A stretch of DNA of 64,000 nt from Glandiceps talaboti (taxonomy: Eukaryota > Hemichordata > Enteropneusta > Spengelidae): positions 17,983,050-18,047,049 of the forward strand of contig NC_135559.1 of NCBI RefSeq assembly GCF_964340395.1. The letters run 5' to 3'. The notes under the pieces are model-generated. The model saw only the letters and a list, made by a program, of their open reading frames with translations. It was not told the origin of the DNA and ran no database searches. The translations under genes and the position numbers were made by a program. Below are positions 37,260 to 48,424 of this stretch, one piece after another. Positions within the stretch are counted from its first letter, which is position 1; every line of letters begins with the position of its first letter.

Positions 37260-38085
37260 GGCAAAAGTGAACTTGAAGGTTTCATAATGGTAATCTTCAT
37301 ACATAGTTTATAAAAGGAGTTAATCTAAATTGTTCTATTCATCAGTATGAACTTGTCAGAAGGGATTAATACACTTTCTATTTTGGACACTACATGTTAT
37401 TGACACTGCAAATCACCACATCTCATCAGATTCCAGTTTCTATTATACACTCGGTTTGACCACCTAAAGTTCTCTAACATACTGGTGACTTTAATATACA
37501 TGCAATATTAATGCCACTATACCAATTTTACGGGGTCACTTTTATGTGACATGGGAAACTCATTTAAAACTTACATTTATGTTAGCTATTCGAAGCTTGG
37601 AAATATTACCTCAAAAGCTATGCAGATCTGCCAGGGGGAAAACCCCAATGACTCCCTCACCCCCAGAGGTCACTCATGCATTCAACCAACAATCAGATGC
37701 ACCAACAACCTTTATACTGTCATAATGGTATTAAACTTTTCTTAAATATTTTCACCCAATTTTAATTTGAGATGATATTGTCTTTTAAAGATGTGAAATG
37801 TTTAACAAGGTAGTCTAAAATTGCCTTAAACTCCAAATTTCCCTTACCAATGATACTACCAGTAGATGTGCTGATCTTTACTACATGTATATAATGATGC
37901 CATTTAACTGTTTAAGAACATATTAAAACCCTATATAAGTTATAAAGAATAGTTTCTGATACGTGATACTTGCTGTCTTGTAAAGCATGGATTGAGTTAT
38001 TGCTTGAAAGGGTCTGAATAGCCTGAAAATTGGCTTTAAGAGTAAACATCCTCTAAGGCATCTATATCTAGAGGGAGACCCCCTT
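37260..38085. repeat. Dispersed intronic repeat family (copy C), uninterrupted by LINE
   Basis: Colinear with 8685-8735 plus 10735-11700, but without the 2-kb LINE at 8.7-10.7 kb. It therefore shows the pre-insertion state of that site. It ends near 38085, where minus-strand LINE sequence begins. Confidence 0.8.
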
Positions 38086-38099
38086 GGACTACCTTTAGG

Positions 38100-38385
38100 A
38101 CTACCTTCCCTGCCCTGTCTTGCAGAGTTTGTAGCTTAGAAATTAGCTTATTTGTACAATTAGACCAGATATCTCCGTAATCACAAATTGGCAATACCAT
38201 GGAATTGAATTGACCAGCATTTTGGCAGTTTTTTTAGGTAAGGCAGACCTAATTCTACGGATAATACATAACCACTGTGAGATTTTGGCACTTATATGGG
38301 CAATGCGTGATTCCCAGGTGAGAAGTGGGTCAAACCATATACCGAGGTATTTAAATGTGCAGACCTGTTGGTTGTAAGGTTTCAT
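38100..38385 (-). pseudogene. LINE RT thumb/C-terminal fragment
   Basis: FKYLGIWFDPLLTWESRI gives the RT thumb 'YLG' signature, followed by RRIRSALPKKTAKMLVNS. Below 38160 the frame shifts but still reads as SNCTNKLISKLQTLQ. The element ends near 38100. Confidence 0.8.
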
Positions 38386-38444
38386 TGTTGATCTTGATAT
38401 TCAAATTATTTGAAGTATTGTACATTTTTCTCCTCTGACATGTT

Positions 38445-39364
38445 GAAGGTCATAACCATTGTGACCATCTATCCTGCTGAACCCTGTATTGTGGAGGGTC
38501 ATAACCATTGTGACCCTCTATCCTGCTGAACCCTGTATTGTGGAGGATCATAACCATTGTGACCCTCTATCCTGCTGCACTCTGTATTGTGGAGGGTCAT
38601 AACCATTGTGACCCTCTATCCTGCTGTACCCTGTATTATGGAGGGTCATAACCATTGTGATCCCTATCCTGTTGTACTCTGTATTGTGGAGGGTCATACC
38701 CATTGCGACCCTTTATCCTGCTGTACCCTGTATTGTGGAGGGTCATAACCATTGTGACCCTCTATCCTGCTGCACCCTGTATTATTGGGGGTCATAACCA
38801 TTATTACCCTCTATCCTGCTGAACCCTGTATTATTGAGGGTCATAACCATTGTGACCCTCTTTCCTGCTGTACCCTGTATTGTGGAGGGTCATAACCATT
38901 GTGACCCTCTATCCTGCTGCACCCTGTATTATTGGGGGTCATAACCATTATTACCCTCTATCCTGCTGAACCCTGTATTATTGAGGGTCATAACCATTGT
39001 GACCCTCTATCCTGCTGTACCCTGTATTGTGGAGAGTCATAACCATTGTGACCCTCTATCCTGCTGAACCCTGTATTGTGGACGATCATAACCATTGTGA
39101 CCCTCTATCATGCTGTACCCTGTATTGTGGACGATCATAACCATTGTGACCCTCTATCCTGCTGTACCCTGTATTATTGAGGGTCATAACCATTGTGACC
39201 CTCTATCCTACTGTATCCTGTATTGTGGAGGGTTATAACCATTGTGACCCTATATCCTGCTGTACCCTGTATTGTGAAGGGTCATAACCATTGTGACCCT
39301 CTATCCTGCTGTATCCTGTATTGTGGAGGGTCATAACCATTGTGACCCACTATCCTGCTGAACC
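38445..39364. repeat. 49-bp hairpin minisatellite, about 19 copies
   Basis: The unit contains the near-palindrome GAGGGTCATAACCATTGTGACCCTC (arms GAGGGTCA / TGACCCTC), then TATCCTGCTG(A/T)ACCCTGTATTGT. Copies differ by a few bases, and groups of identical variants (GGGGGTCATAACCATTATTA) recur at 147-bp spacing, suggesting multi-unit duplication. The same unit occurs once and a half at 5143-5216. Confidence 0.95.
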
Positions 39365-39545
39365 CAAGTTTACTGAACAAGTCACAAACAAAATTTAAAA
39401 AATGAATGGAGTTGTCTTTTACAAAAGGAAAGTAGGTGTGAATTACTTCATTTTATCAATACTGTCATGTCATTTGTAGCAAAACATAGTAATTTAGTAA
39501 ATGATCAACACAAACAGGGGAATTAACATTTCAGTTTCACAGATA

Positions 39546-39791
39546 TTAAGAGATTCCCTCAAAATAGCCCCAATATATTATTATCCCAAAATATTTCCAA
39601 TTGCGTTTTTTACATTTTTCTCCTAGAACTGAATACCATACAGTGTCACTTTGTCTTTTTTTCATATTCAGTGTCAATTTATTAGCGTGTAACCAATTAT
39701 AGATTGACCTCATGTCTTCTTGCAACTTGTTTTCAATTTCATAAACCTCTTTTGATGCGTAGAAGAGAGCAGTATCATCTGCATATAACAC
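39546..39791 (-). pseudogene. LINE RT motif C fragment
   Basis: Begins with YADDTALFYASKEVYEIEN (motif C, catalytic Asp pair), then NWLHANKLTLNMKK (thumb). The remainder is degraded and stops at 39546. Confidence 0.8.
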
Positions 39792-39812
39792 AACATTTAA
39801 ATTACTGAGCTG

Positions 39813-40313
39813 TCAGTGGAGGTCATTTATGTAAATGATAAATAGCAGCGGGCCAAGAACGGACCCATGTGGAACTCCGTAGTCAATTGGAAGAAGCTCT
39901 GTGGTTACGCCATTAATTGATAAGCATTGCTTTCTATTGGACAAGTAATTTTTAAACCAGATGTATTCGTTATCATGTAAACCCATGTTTGAAAGCTTAT
40001 TCAAAAGGAGTGAAACATCGACGGTGTCAAAAGCCTTGTTGAGATCAAGAAAGATGACACCTGTGTATAAACCTTTGTGATTATTTTCTAGAATATAATC
40101 AGTGACGTCTATGAGGGCAGTTCCAGTAGAGTGTGACGGACGAAAACCAGATTGATGTACACAAAGGAAATTATTTGCAATTAAATAAAAGTATAACTGA
40201 TCATGAACAATTTTCAGAAACGTTTTCAGGCAAACAGATAATAATGAAATGGGCCTATAGTCTGACATGTCTAGAACTGAGCCATCTTTTTGAATTGGCG
40301 CAGACCTTAGCAA
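39813..40313 (-). pseudogene. LINE RT palm region
   Basis: Motifs in order: MSDYRPISLLSVCLKTFLKI, HQSGFRPSHSTGTAL, FLDLNKAFDTVD (motif A with catalytic Asp), and YGVPHGSVLGPLLFIIYIND (motif B). The frame is open but ends just before motif C, which lies in the neighbouring frame at 39791 (YADDTALFY). A small frame change therefore separates motif B from the catalytic YADD. Confidence 0.85.
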
Positions 40314-40390
40314 TTTTCCAGTCGTCTGGTAGATCCCCTGTCAGAAGTGAATAATTAAATATAGTTGCTAACGGCCAGGAGATGTGTGAA

Positions 40391-41890
40391 CTTGCATGTG
40401 TAGATGTACACGTAACGCATGAGAAATGAAAGACCTTAAAATTGACTGGATGGACGGACGGACGGACGGACTGACTGACTGACTGACTCTAAAATCTGTG
40501 CCTCCATTGACCTGAATGTTGAATTGCACACAAAACATAACCAATCTAGGGTGAGATACACTTTGAAATAATATGTGACAAACACTGTGACTGAAAGTGC
40601 CTGACCTAGCCTGTGTCTAGATATTGAATATTCAATGTCCATGTATATAGTTAGTCTAGTTCCTATACATTTACATACTGGCTTTGTATTCATAGCACTA
40701 TATAGTGCTACATATTAATTTGTAATTGATTGTGTTGTGCGGAAGAATTTTAAATTTTGACCAATTTAGTTAGAAGGGGGTGGGGAAAGGGGTTCTGATT
40801 TATCATACATATACAAACTACTGAACTGTTACTTGGCATACATATCGTATGAATTATATGTACATGTCTTCTTATCAAATATAACCTTTCTGTGTTCATG
40901 TTTCACTTATTCTCTGATACCACCATCACCAAGTTTAATACATGTTGCCAGGTTAGATGTGAAACCCACATTTGTGGTGCTAATGTTTTACACCATAACC
41001 TACTAAGAATGCAATATATTCCAAAGTGAAAACAATATTATTCAGGATTCTTGGAGAATATATTATGTGAATGACTGATAATCAAAGTTATAAACTTAGA
41101 CTTGTTTATTGATCGATTATCTAGTAAAGTGCTACTTAATTACTGTAGCTAGGACTTCTACAATACAGACACAGTGCAAAATTAGATCCCCTGGAATAGG
41201 TTAAATCGAGTATCCATCATCGAGTGACAGTATATTGCGAGTAAACTGTTGTCAGGAGATCATAATATTACATAATTTTTTTATATAAGAATGTATTTAT
41301 TTTCAAGGCTATCATGTTGTCAGCAGTACACTGGACAACATAGCCAGTAGTAAGTGAACTGAATTAGAAATCAAGTTATGAAACAGCTGTAGTAAAGAAA
41401 ACTTTTTTTTATGACAATTTCTATTTATATCACATTTGATTATTGAAAACATGTTCAAAAACATTTTCGTTAAAATTAGCAGTTTGTTCGATGGAGGGGA
41501 GTGTTGAGTAAGTGCCATGATTAAACTGAACATTTATGAACAGGACAAAGAGGTGCCTTGCGCCAGTGGGGATGCAAACACTTTTACAAACTAGTTGAGA
41601 CCACAACCAGACACGTCGAACTGAGAACGTTAAACTACTTTCATCAATACGCTTTGTCGATTGATATGAACAATAGGCGTACAGCAAACAGGAAGAAAGG
41701 AACAGAGCATGCGCAGAAACAACTACAAGTAAACACAACTGTCCAGTGTGAGGGCGTGCTAACTGTGACACAACTAACAACATTAACAGAATGGCGTAGC
41801 CACCTCTTTCTTTCTTCAGTTTATGGCAGGCGGGAACAATTTAAAACTACTATAAGAATGAGAGTGGCACAATAATGTAAATAATAAAGG
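40391..41890. other. Intergenic stretch, no gene seen
   Basis: A (GGAC)n/(TGAC)n mini-array lies at 40448-40488. The open frames at 41430-41875 on both strands match nothing I know. Confidence 0.4.
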
Positions 41891-42054
41891 TACTGATACA
41901 ATACTCTCACCACTAAAACCTAAAAAAAATGAGGACAAGGTTGTGGTACCTCAAAAGTCAATGTTATTGTTTAAATGTTCGTGTATGTAAAGATGTAAGG
42001 ACATAACAATTCAACTAATAATGAAAATAGTCTAGAAGTTTAAACAAAGTCCTT

Positions 42055-43285
42055 TCAGTGGCCTGGAAGATGGCGTTTGCGACTAGATTTCCTAGTCACC
42101 TGGATGAGGTGTCGGTGTTTTAGGCTGATGGATTCTGTTCTTTGTGAAATCTCAGTGTCTTCTATAGAAGTGAGTGGGGACAGCCTTCTATCATGCAAAC
42201 AATGTTCTGTGGAAGCTACACATGTACTCTGGTTGACCTTATTGGTTAATGAGAGTTCACAAGGGTTACAGCGAGGATCAGGAGTTATAGCTGGAGGTCG
42301 GAGAGGCAGGACTTCATTGAATGAGCACTTTTCCAAGGAAACGATTGTGTAGTAGCAAAGGATCTAGATGGTACACTGTAGTGCTCTGACTGTTTGACAT
42401 AGTAAGATGATTTTCGATGTTGATTCTCATGACATGTCACTACCTGAACTACCAACTGGGATGGCGAAGCATACGAGATCCTCATTGTCTATTGGTCGAG
42501 TTGTAAGAGATTCCCTTTCGGGGGCCTCGAAGAGTTCACTCGAACAGTGATTAGTTTGGCGCTCACGCTTGATAATACTAACAAATATATAAGTACCAAT
42601 ATTTGGTGGGTCTGTGGTAGATTGTGGGACTTTCGTTGATGGCTAGGTTCCTTGAGCTAGATGGACATGAGTAGGTCATAAATCTGGGCACTCTGACTGC
42701 CTGTTTAGCCAAATCGACCTGTTAGTGAATGGTAGTCTCATGTTTCCTGAGATGACATCTTGGATGGATAGCGATCTTATGACAGAAACCTGCATGCTCA
42801 ACAAATGAGCAAATCTGGCATGCTGGAGCATCGCAGTCTAGGGTATTGCAGTTGGCGACATCCGATGCAATGATCTCAGTGTTGGCAAATTAAGGTGACA
42901 AACAGAAGCTTGATAATGACTCACCGTGCAGAGGAAGGATGATACATGTGGGCTGGTGGAAAACTCACTGCAACACAATTTCGCGTATTCCTATACTAGA
43001 CCTGCTATCAGTAATAATACAGGGCCAGTGATACGACCGGATGGTGTAAGGACTGAAATGTTTAGTAGCAACTGCGGTGGAATGGGCCTCGACATCACAG
43101 GGGATGAGCCATGTAACTTGCCATCCACGAAGCTTAGCATCGAAGGAACCAACAAGGTTGAGCTTGTCACCACATGACACATACAAAGTGGAGCTGATTC
43201 TGAGTCATCCAAAGCAGTGTCAGTAAAGCAGCTAGCTTTCACTGGTAAGTTGAGGCTCTTAACTAAAGACAGCCAAATCATGTTG
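42055..43285 (-). pseudogene. Older LTR retroelement, pol part left of the giant transposon
   Basis: Minus-strand degenerate coding. From 43285 downward it shows NMIWLSLVKSLNLPVKAS, which reads as the segment just after a retropepsin active site. Then comes PPQLLLNISVLTPSGRITGP, like the 'ND(I)SV.P' segment of the same protease. Lower down, CNTLDCDAPACQICSF (about 42858-42790) matches the Cys-rich spacer seen before the integrase in K02A2.6-type Gypsy polyproteins. RT is not recognisable between them, so internal deletion and frameshifts have occurred. This copy is clearly older than the transposon that splits it. The partner half lies at 63008-63420. Confidence 0.65.
43278..43285. repeat. 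8-bp target-site duplication, left copy
   Basis: TCATGTTG directly abuts the element terminus TATGGAGCG. The identical 8 bp lie at 63008-63015 after the other terminus. When one copy is discounted, the flanking minus-strand reading frame is continuous, which confirms the boundary. Confidence 0.85.
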
Positions 43286-43311
43286 TATGGAGCGTAATCC
43301 ACGTCAAAAGT
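43286..43311 (+). repeat. Left terminal inverted repeat (outer part)
   Basis: The outer 26 bp, beginning TATGGAGCGTAATCCACGTC, match the right end in inverse orientation except for a 4-bp CGTA deletion. Confidence 0.85.
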
Positions 43312-43582
43312 CGAACTCGTCAAGTGATAAGTCAGGTACATCAAGTGACAAGTCAGGTACATCAAGTGATAAGTCAGGTCCGTCAATTGACAAGTCAGGA
43401 ACGTCAAGTGATAAGTCAGGTCCGTCAATTGACAAGTCAGGAACGTCAAGTGATAAGTCAGGTCCGTCAATTGACAAGTCAGGAACGTCAATTGATAAGT
43501 CAGGTCCGTCAATTGACAAGTCAGGAACATCAAGTGATAAGTCAGGTCCGTCAAATGACAAGTCGGGAACGTCAAGTGATTA
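43312..43582 (+). repeat. Left subterminal array of 21-bp units
   Basis: About 13 units of the type TCAAGTGATAAGTCAGGT(C/A)C(G/A) alternating with TCAATTGACAAGTCAGGAACG. They read as Asp-Lys-Ser-Gly repeats on the + strand only because 21 is a multiple of 3. The same array lies inverted at the right end. Subterminal iterons of this kind are transposase-binding sites in several DNA transposons; that role here is inference. Confidence 0.9.
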
Positions 43583-43989
43583 AGTTGATGTCAAGTGATA
43601 AGTCAATTTGTACGAACGTTGTATCATTTTTGGCAATTGATAATTCAATGTGGACAGTTGACAATTCATAGCGTGCAGTTAAATCAAAGCATACGTTGAA
43701 GTCTGCACAAAGCACCCCAGCTTGCTTGGAAGTGAATACACGTCAACTGACGACTACTTTACAGAACGCATTTGGAAATCGTAATACCAATGTCTACAAA
43801 GCTAGGTATGCTCGTGACAAGTTATATGACCTAGGTCATGACCCGGAAAAAAAACATTACCCGTCTTACATCCAGTAATCATGTGTGCGCTCGCACATCT
43901 TTGTCAGTTTAGGCATTTTGCGGGATGACTTCAAAACGATGTTGAAGTAGTAGGCCGAGTTCAAAGTCGTTTATGTCTACTGTGTCAGT

Positions 43990-44556
43990 TGAATGCCATA
44001 GGTATGTGTAATAACGAAGTTGTCCAACTCATTCAAGAAGCTCTACATGAACTTGAATTTGAACAGTTGGATCATGATAATACCATGGCCAACGAACTGT
44101 ACCATTCCACACTGATTTCAAGCCGAATTGGAAGACCATCCTAGTATAACATACCAGCGAAACAACTGAAATTCCTAGTGGGAATGGGTTTCACAACTGT
44201 GAAAATTGCGAACATGTCGAGTGTTAGTGATCAACCATACAACGCCGACTGAGACATTTTGGAATAATGATAGGTGAGACTTACTCAGGACTATTAACTG
44301 ATGAAGAATTAGACGAGAAAGTCCGTGAAATACAAAGACATTTTCCTAACTGTGAGCTGTGGCTGTAGACGAATGATTGGTTTTCTTCGCTCGAGAAATC
44401 TTCGTGTACAACAAAGAAGGGTTAGAGATGCCACAGAGTTGATACGCACAGTGTTCTGATATGGGCACTTGAGGTACGTTCAGTACGCAGAAGGCCACAT
44501 CACGTGCACTCACCTTTAGCTCTATGACACATTGATGGAAATCACAAACTTATTCG
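43990..44556 (+). pseudogene. Integrase-like transposase, 5' exon (decayed)
   Basis: With several frameshifts, the + strand reads NNEVVQLIQEALHELEFEQL, IPAKQLKFLVGMGFTTVKIA (helix-turn-helix-like), GIMIGETYSGLLTDEELDEK and VREIQRHFPNC. It then reads AL(stop)HIDGNHKLI and ends in CG|GTAAGT, phase 2. HIDGNHKLI carries the first catalytic Asp of the retroviral-integrase (rve) fold. In related high-copy animal proteins, as I remember them, the residue before His is Trp; here TGG has become TGA. The donor phase fits the acceptor at 54394, where the completed codon is Arg. The gene would encode the DDE recombinase that cuts and joins the element's ends. It is dead in this copy. Confidence 0.7.
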
Positions 44557-44675
44557 GTAAGTTTTAAAATATTACTTTATTGTTTATTGTGCAATTATTT
44601 TTGATACATAGTTTTTACGGTTTTGTTGTGTCTTGATGATGATGATGATGAGGATGATGATGATTAATTATTATT

Positions 44676-45986
44676 CAGGGTTCGCACGGTCCTGGAAAAC
44701 CCTGGAAAACCCTGGAATTTCAAACCCTCCCTGGAAAGCCCTGGAAAACCCTGGAAAAATGCGCCCTACCCCTGGAAAACCCTGGAAAATGATCATGTTC
44801 AATCGATCGATTAATATTGACGATCGTCATGTCTGTGCTCGAGCCACCCATTCATATGATTCTGAATCTCGTAAATGTGAAATCGCGAAAATATTTTCAA
44901 AGTCTTTCGCCACGCTGGGTGATGAATAAAAATTCACGCCGATTGAACCCAGACAGTCAAACGATCGTTCCACGAGACACTTTGCCCCACAGACCGTGCC
45001 TATTAGTTGAATGGGTGCCGCAGTGTTTCTTTCGATCTTGCATATATCAAGTTGTACTCCATACATCTCCCAGTCGTCATTTCAGGGACATGATATTGTA
45101 ACAGTCCCGGCCGGGGTAACATGTACAGTAGGTCTGTTAACAAGATTATCGCGATCGTAACACTGTAGCGAGTATCAAAGCATCATCAACCTCGATTAGA
45201 AATTGTTACAAGTTCGGCGCACGAGCGTCGACTGATACTACAAGCTAGGCCTAGGGAAGTGCTGTTGAATTTCCGGGTTGTGGAAGTACGGTTGTGACTT
45301 TTATGTCGTCGATAAATGGGTATTTTTGTTACATGTTCTGAAAGAATAAACTGCTGTTTTATGTTGTCGGTACAGTAACATTCGTCAATGGTCAAGTTGA
45401 GTTGAAATCGCGATGTTCCGCAACTCATGGCATCCGTACATAAACATCGCGACGCAAGCGATGAATGTATTCATTTATTCATAGCTCAAAATTTCGTTAC
45501 GTAAATGACATTTTTATTCAAAATTTTGAAGAAAAAAATAGTTTAGGTGGCTTATAAATCTAGTAACATCAAACCATACAATAACGAGGACAAATTTTAG
45601 TTTTTGATTTATTTTTCTGGATATGTCAGTCTGAATTAGACTGACGAATGCTTCGACTCAATCTTACACGATCAATGCACCAGCTTGACGAAGCGGCTAC
45701 TTAGTGGGGTAGGACAGAGGTTTCTCCGTTAATCTTAGCGTGTAAACGTGGTTTTGAAACCAATATCTTGCATAGTGTCGATTGTCTTTAAAATGTTTTG
45801 TGACATATGGGAACTGTTGTTGATTTTTCTCGTCCACATCAGACAATTAGATGTCATTGAAAACATATACTTTAGTGTCAACACCCCTGGAAAATGGCCA
45901 AAATCAATATGAATACCCCTGGAAAACTGACGAAAAACCCCTGGAAAGTCCTGGAATTTTGTTTTGCTTTAAGTGTACGAACCCTG
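44676..45986. mobile_element. TIR element with CCTGGAAAA subterminal repeats, 1.3 kb
   Basis: Left end CAGGGTTCGCAC and right end GTGTACGAACCCTG, inverted, flanked by ATTATT on both sides (44670-44675 and 45987-45992). Short CCCTGGAAAAC repeats cluster inside both ends (44690-44790, 45880-45955). The CAGGG terminus is hAT-like, but a 6-bp rather than 8-bp duplication leaves the superfamily open. No transposase was recognised. Confidence 0.75.
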
Positions 45987-46217
45987 ATTATTATAAACAT
46001 AGAGAGAAAAAACATACAAACGCAAGGAAATCGAAAATGTATATCATAGACAATTGTACTGTACATTACAAACCAGTAATTTTTCAAAGGGTTAATTTTT
46101 AATATGTGTCTGTATATGGGTGCTGTCTCTCTGCTTGTGCTGTCATTTACTATCCCTGTTTGTTTGCCTGTAAGTATGTATATCCGTCAGTGTCTGTCCA
46201 GCCATATGTCTGTCTGT

Positions 46218-46361
<144 letters not shown>

Positions 46362-46618
46362 CCTCTGACACACTCTAACTGTTCATTTAAATATATATAT
46401 GTAAAGTGTATAATTATATTTATAATATACCTAGTGATATTGCTGCGCCATGATTCACTAGAATCTGAGTCACGTGATAGGAAAATAGAATGACTATTTC
46501 CCTAGGGAAATAGTTCCATCAACTATTACATGGTCACATGACCACCGCAAGTCAAAATGGCAGCTTCTGATGATGTCGTCTGCCACCGCGAGTTCACAGC
46601 ATGAGGTATATTACAAAA

Positions 46619-46767
46619 CACATATTGCCTGGCCTATATTCGGGCTATAGCACCCGTTCATTATCCCCTCATGACTGTGAGTAGGAAATAGCATGTGATT
46701 CTGGTAACTCACAGTCTCCTGGGTGTAATAAACAGGTGCTATAGCCCTCATGGCCAGGCAATATGTG
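46619..46767. mobile_element. 149-bp foldback (MITE-like) element
   Basis: CACATATTGCCTGGCC ... GGGCTATAGCACC ... GACTGTGAGT pairs with ACTCACAGTC ... GGTGCTATAGCCC ... GGCCAGGCAATATGTG. Confidence 0.8.
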
Positions 46768-46878
46768 TTCAATATATATACATATATAGTGTGTGTATGT
46801 ATTATTATTATTTAATATTTAATTATTAGCATTACTGAACAGAGGTTCACTTGTGCTATAACTTATAAGCATGGTGAA

Positions 46879-46881
<3 letters not shown>

Positions 46882-46913
<32 letters not shown>
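46882..46913. repeat. (GT)n microsatellite
   Basis: About 16 GT units; a second run of about 22 units lies at 47441-47487. Confidence 0.95.
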
Positions 46914-46916
<3 letters not shown>

Positions 46917-47438
46917 AACATAAAATTGAAAACTGACAGACTGATTGGCCTAGTATTTGGTGGTCAGGGTGTGTAGATTGCAAATTGTTCAAATGAAAAT
47001 GATCACAACAGAGTTGTGAATTTTGGGTAAAAAAATGTGATTCATGGTGTGGGAAAATGCCTTGACCAGGCCTAGAAATGAAAGGTTAGTTATTGTTTTA
47101 TTAATGTCGTTTAAATCTGTTGTGGGCTACTTAACACCCCAATGTCAATGTGTCAATGCATAAAGTTTAACCTTGGTTTGTGGTTGCTTGGAAATTTTAG
47201 CACAGCTGAATTAAATCATAGACACTGTCTATGATTAAATCAGGTGCATTCATGCTACAGACATGATAAATAGTCTTGCCCATGAATATCTGTCTGTCTG
47301 CCTATATGTGTGGTTGACTTAAATTTAAAGAAACTTCGAAGTCAAAAACATTGGGAAGAATATTTTGTAGTGATCTTGATTGTAGTCACTTGTTAGCACA
47401 ACTGAACAATTGCTAGTACTATATCATGGTGTGGTGTC

Positions 47439-47489
<51 letters not shown>

Positions 47490-47658
47490 CTTGAATGCAA
47501 AAGCCGCCCAATTGATTGCCCTAGCATTTATATCTATATCATGTATGCTAGTGGTGTTTTTGTGCAATATGTATTCTTGCTTAGCATTTATGACCCATTT
47601 TAGTGTTCCTTTACATAATTTTGAGTATTTCAATCATGCCATTATTGTGTTATATACT

Positions 47659-48042
47659 TGTGAGACTGCAAAATTACTCATCCATGTGTTGAGGGCGCAC
47701 TTTGGTTTGTGCATGCATCCCGGGCATGCGTATATCACTAAACTATTGGTCGCTGTGATTTCTGGCGTGCTCACTGAAAGTTTTGTTGTCAAATTATCAC
47801 AGAATTGAGTGCTTATGCCACAACTTATGGAAAACCTGCATGAATCCCTGCTTGGTGTTTTAGTGTGACAAGCACAGAGAATTGTATAGGATAACAGATT
47901 CAGGTTGCATCCTGTCAGGGTCTTTTCTTCTACTGTATGTACTACTGAATTTTGCCTTATTTAATGTGGACTTGGAAATAAAAGAACTTGGTATTGATGA
48001 CTTCAGCTACAGTGTCTGTGTGCATCTTTATCGAACGTTACA
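47659..48042 (+). repeat. 5' LTR
   Basis: Starts TG and ends CA. It contains AATAAAAGAACTTGG at about 47976 as a candidate polyadenylation signal. Confidence 0.95.
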
Positions 48043-48044
48043 CA

Positions 48045-48062
48045 TGGCGTAGTCGGCAGGAT
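48045..48062 (+). promoter_or_regulatory. Primer-binding site
   Basis: TGGCGTAGTCGGCAGGAT begins 2 nt after the LTR. The leading TGG pairs with the CCA end of a tRNA; which tRNA cannot be said from the sequence alone. Confidence 0.7.
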
Positions 48063-48424
48063 TTCCTCATCAACGTCTGCATCAAAGACCCTGACTGTAT
48101 CCAGATATGACTGTGTTTTGCTGTTGTATGGAAGAACAGATTATGCTGTGTTACTGAACTGTTCAAACTGTAATGCCGAATTGCCACTGAGGGAGAAGTG
48201 CTGCCGTGCTGTGAATATACAGAACTGTTTTACAGTGACTGCTCGCATTGAACAATATTACTATTAACACTGATAGAAACCCTAAGTATAGGTTGAATTG
48301 CTTTAAACTGTGTATGATAGATTTAGTCATTGCATGTAAATGTTAATGTCATTATCGATCCCTGTGTAGTGATAATCATATGTAATACTAGTATACTTTT
48401 CAGGTGAAGTATTGTATGTTCACA

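Larger units (their letters stand above)
38100..40390 (-). mobile_element. Degenerate CR1/Jockey-type LINE split by a minisatellite
   Basis: Minus-strand RT fragments at 40313-39813, 39791-39546 and 38385-38100 are colinear parts of one ORF2. About 40-50 residues between the last two are missing, and about 1.1 kb containing the 49-bp minisatellite lies there instead. Confidence 0.8.

Noticed and set aside
38445-39364. CRISPR-like array
   Set aside because: Units are contiguous with no unique spacers, in a eukaryotic context; it is a minisatellite. The same applies to the 60-, 57- and 35-bp arrays.
41430-42352. Several 70-117-codon frames on both strands
   Set aside because: No recognisable motif; they lie in or beside decayed retroelement sequence.
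43287-43583. Asp-Lys-Ser-Gly repeat 'protein'
   Set aside because: 21-bp units in an inverted subterminal array stay open on both strands because 21 is a multiple of three; no start context or splice signals.
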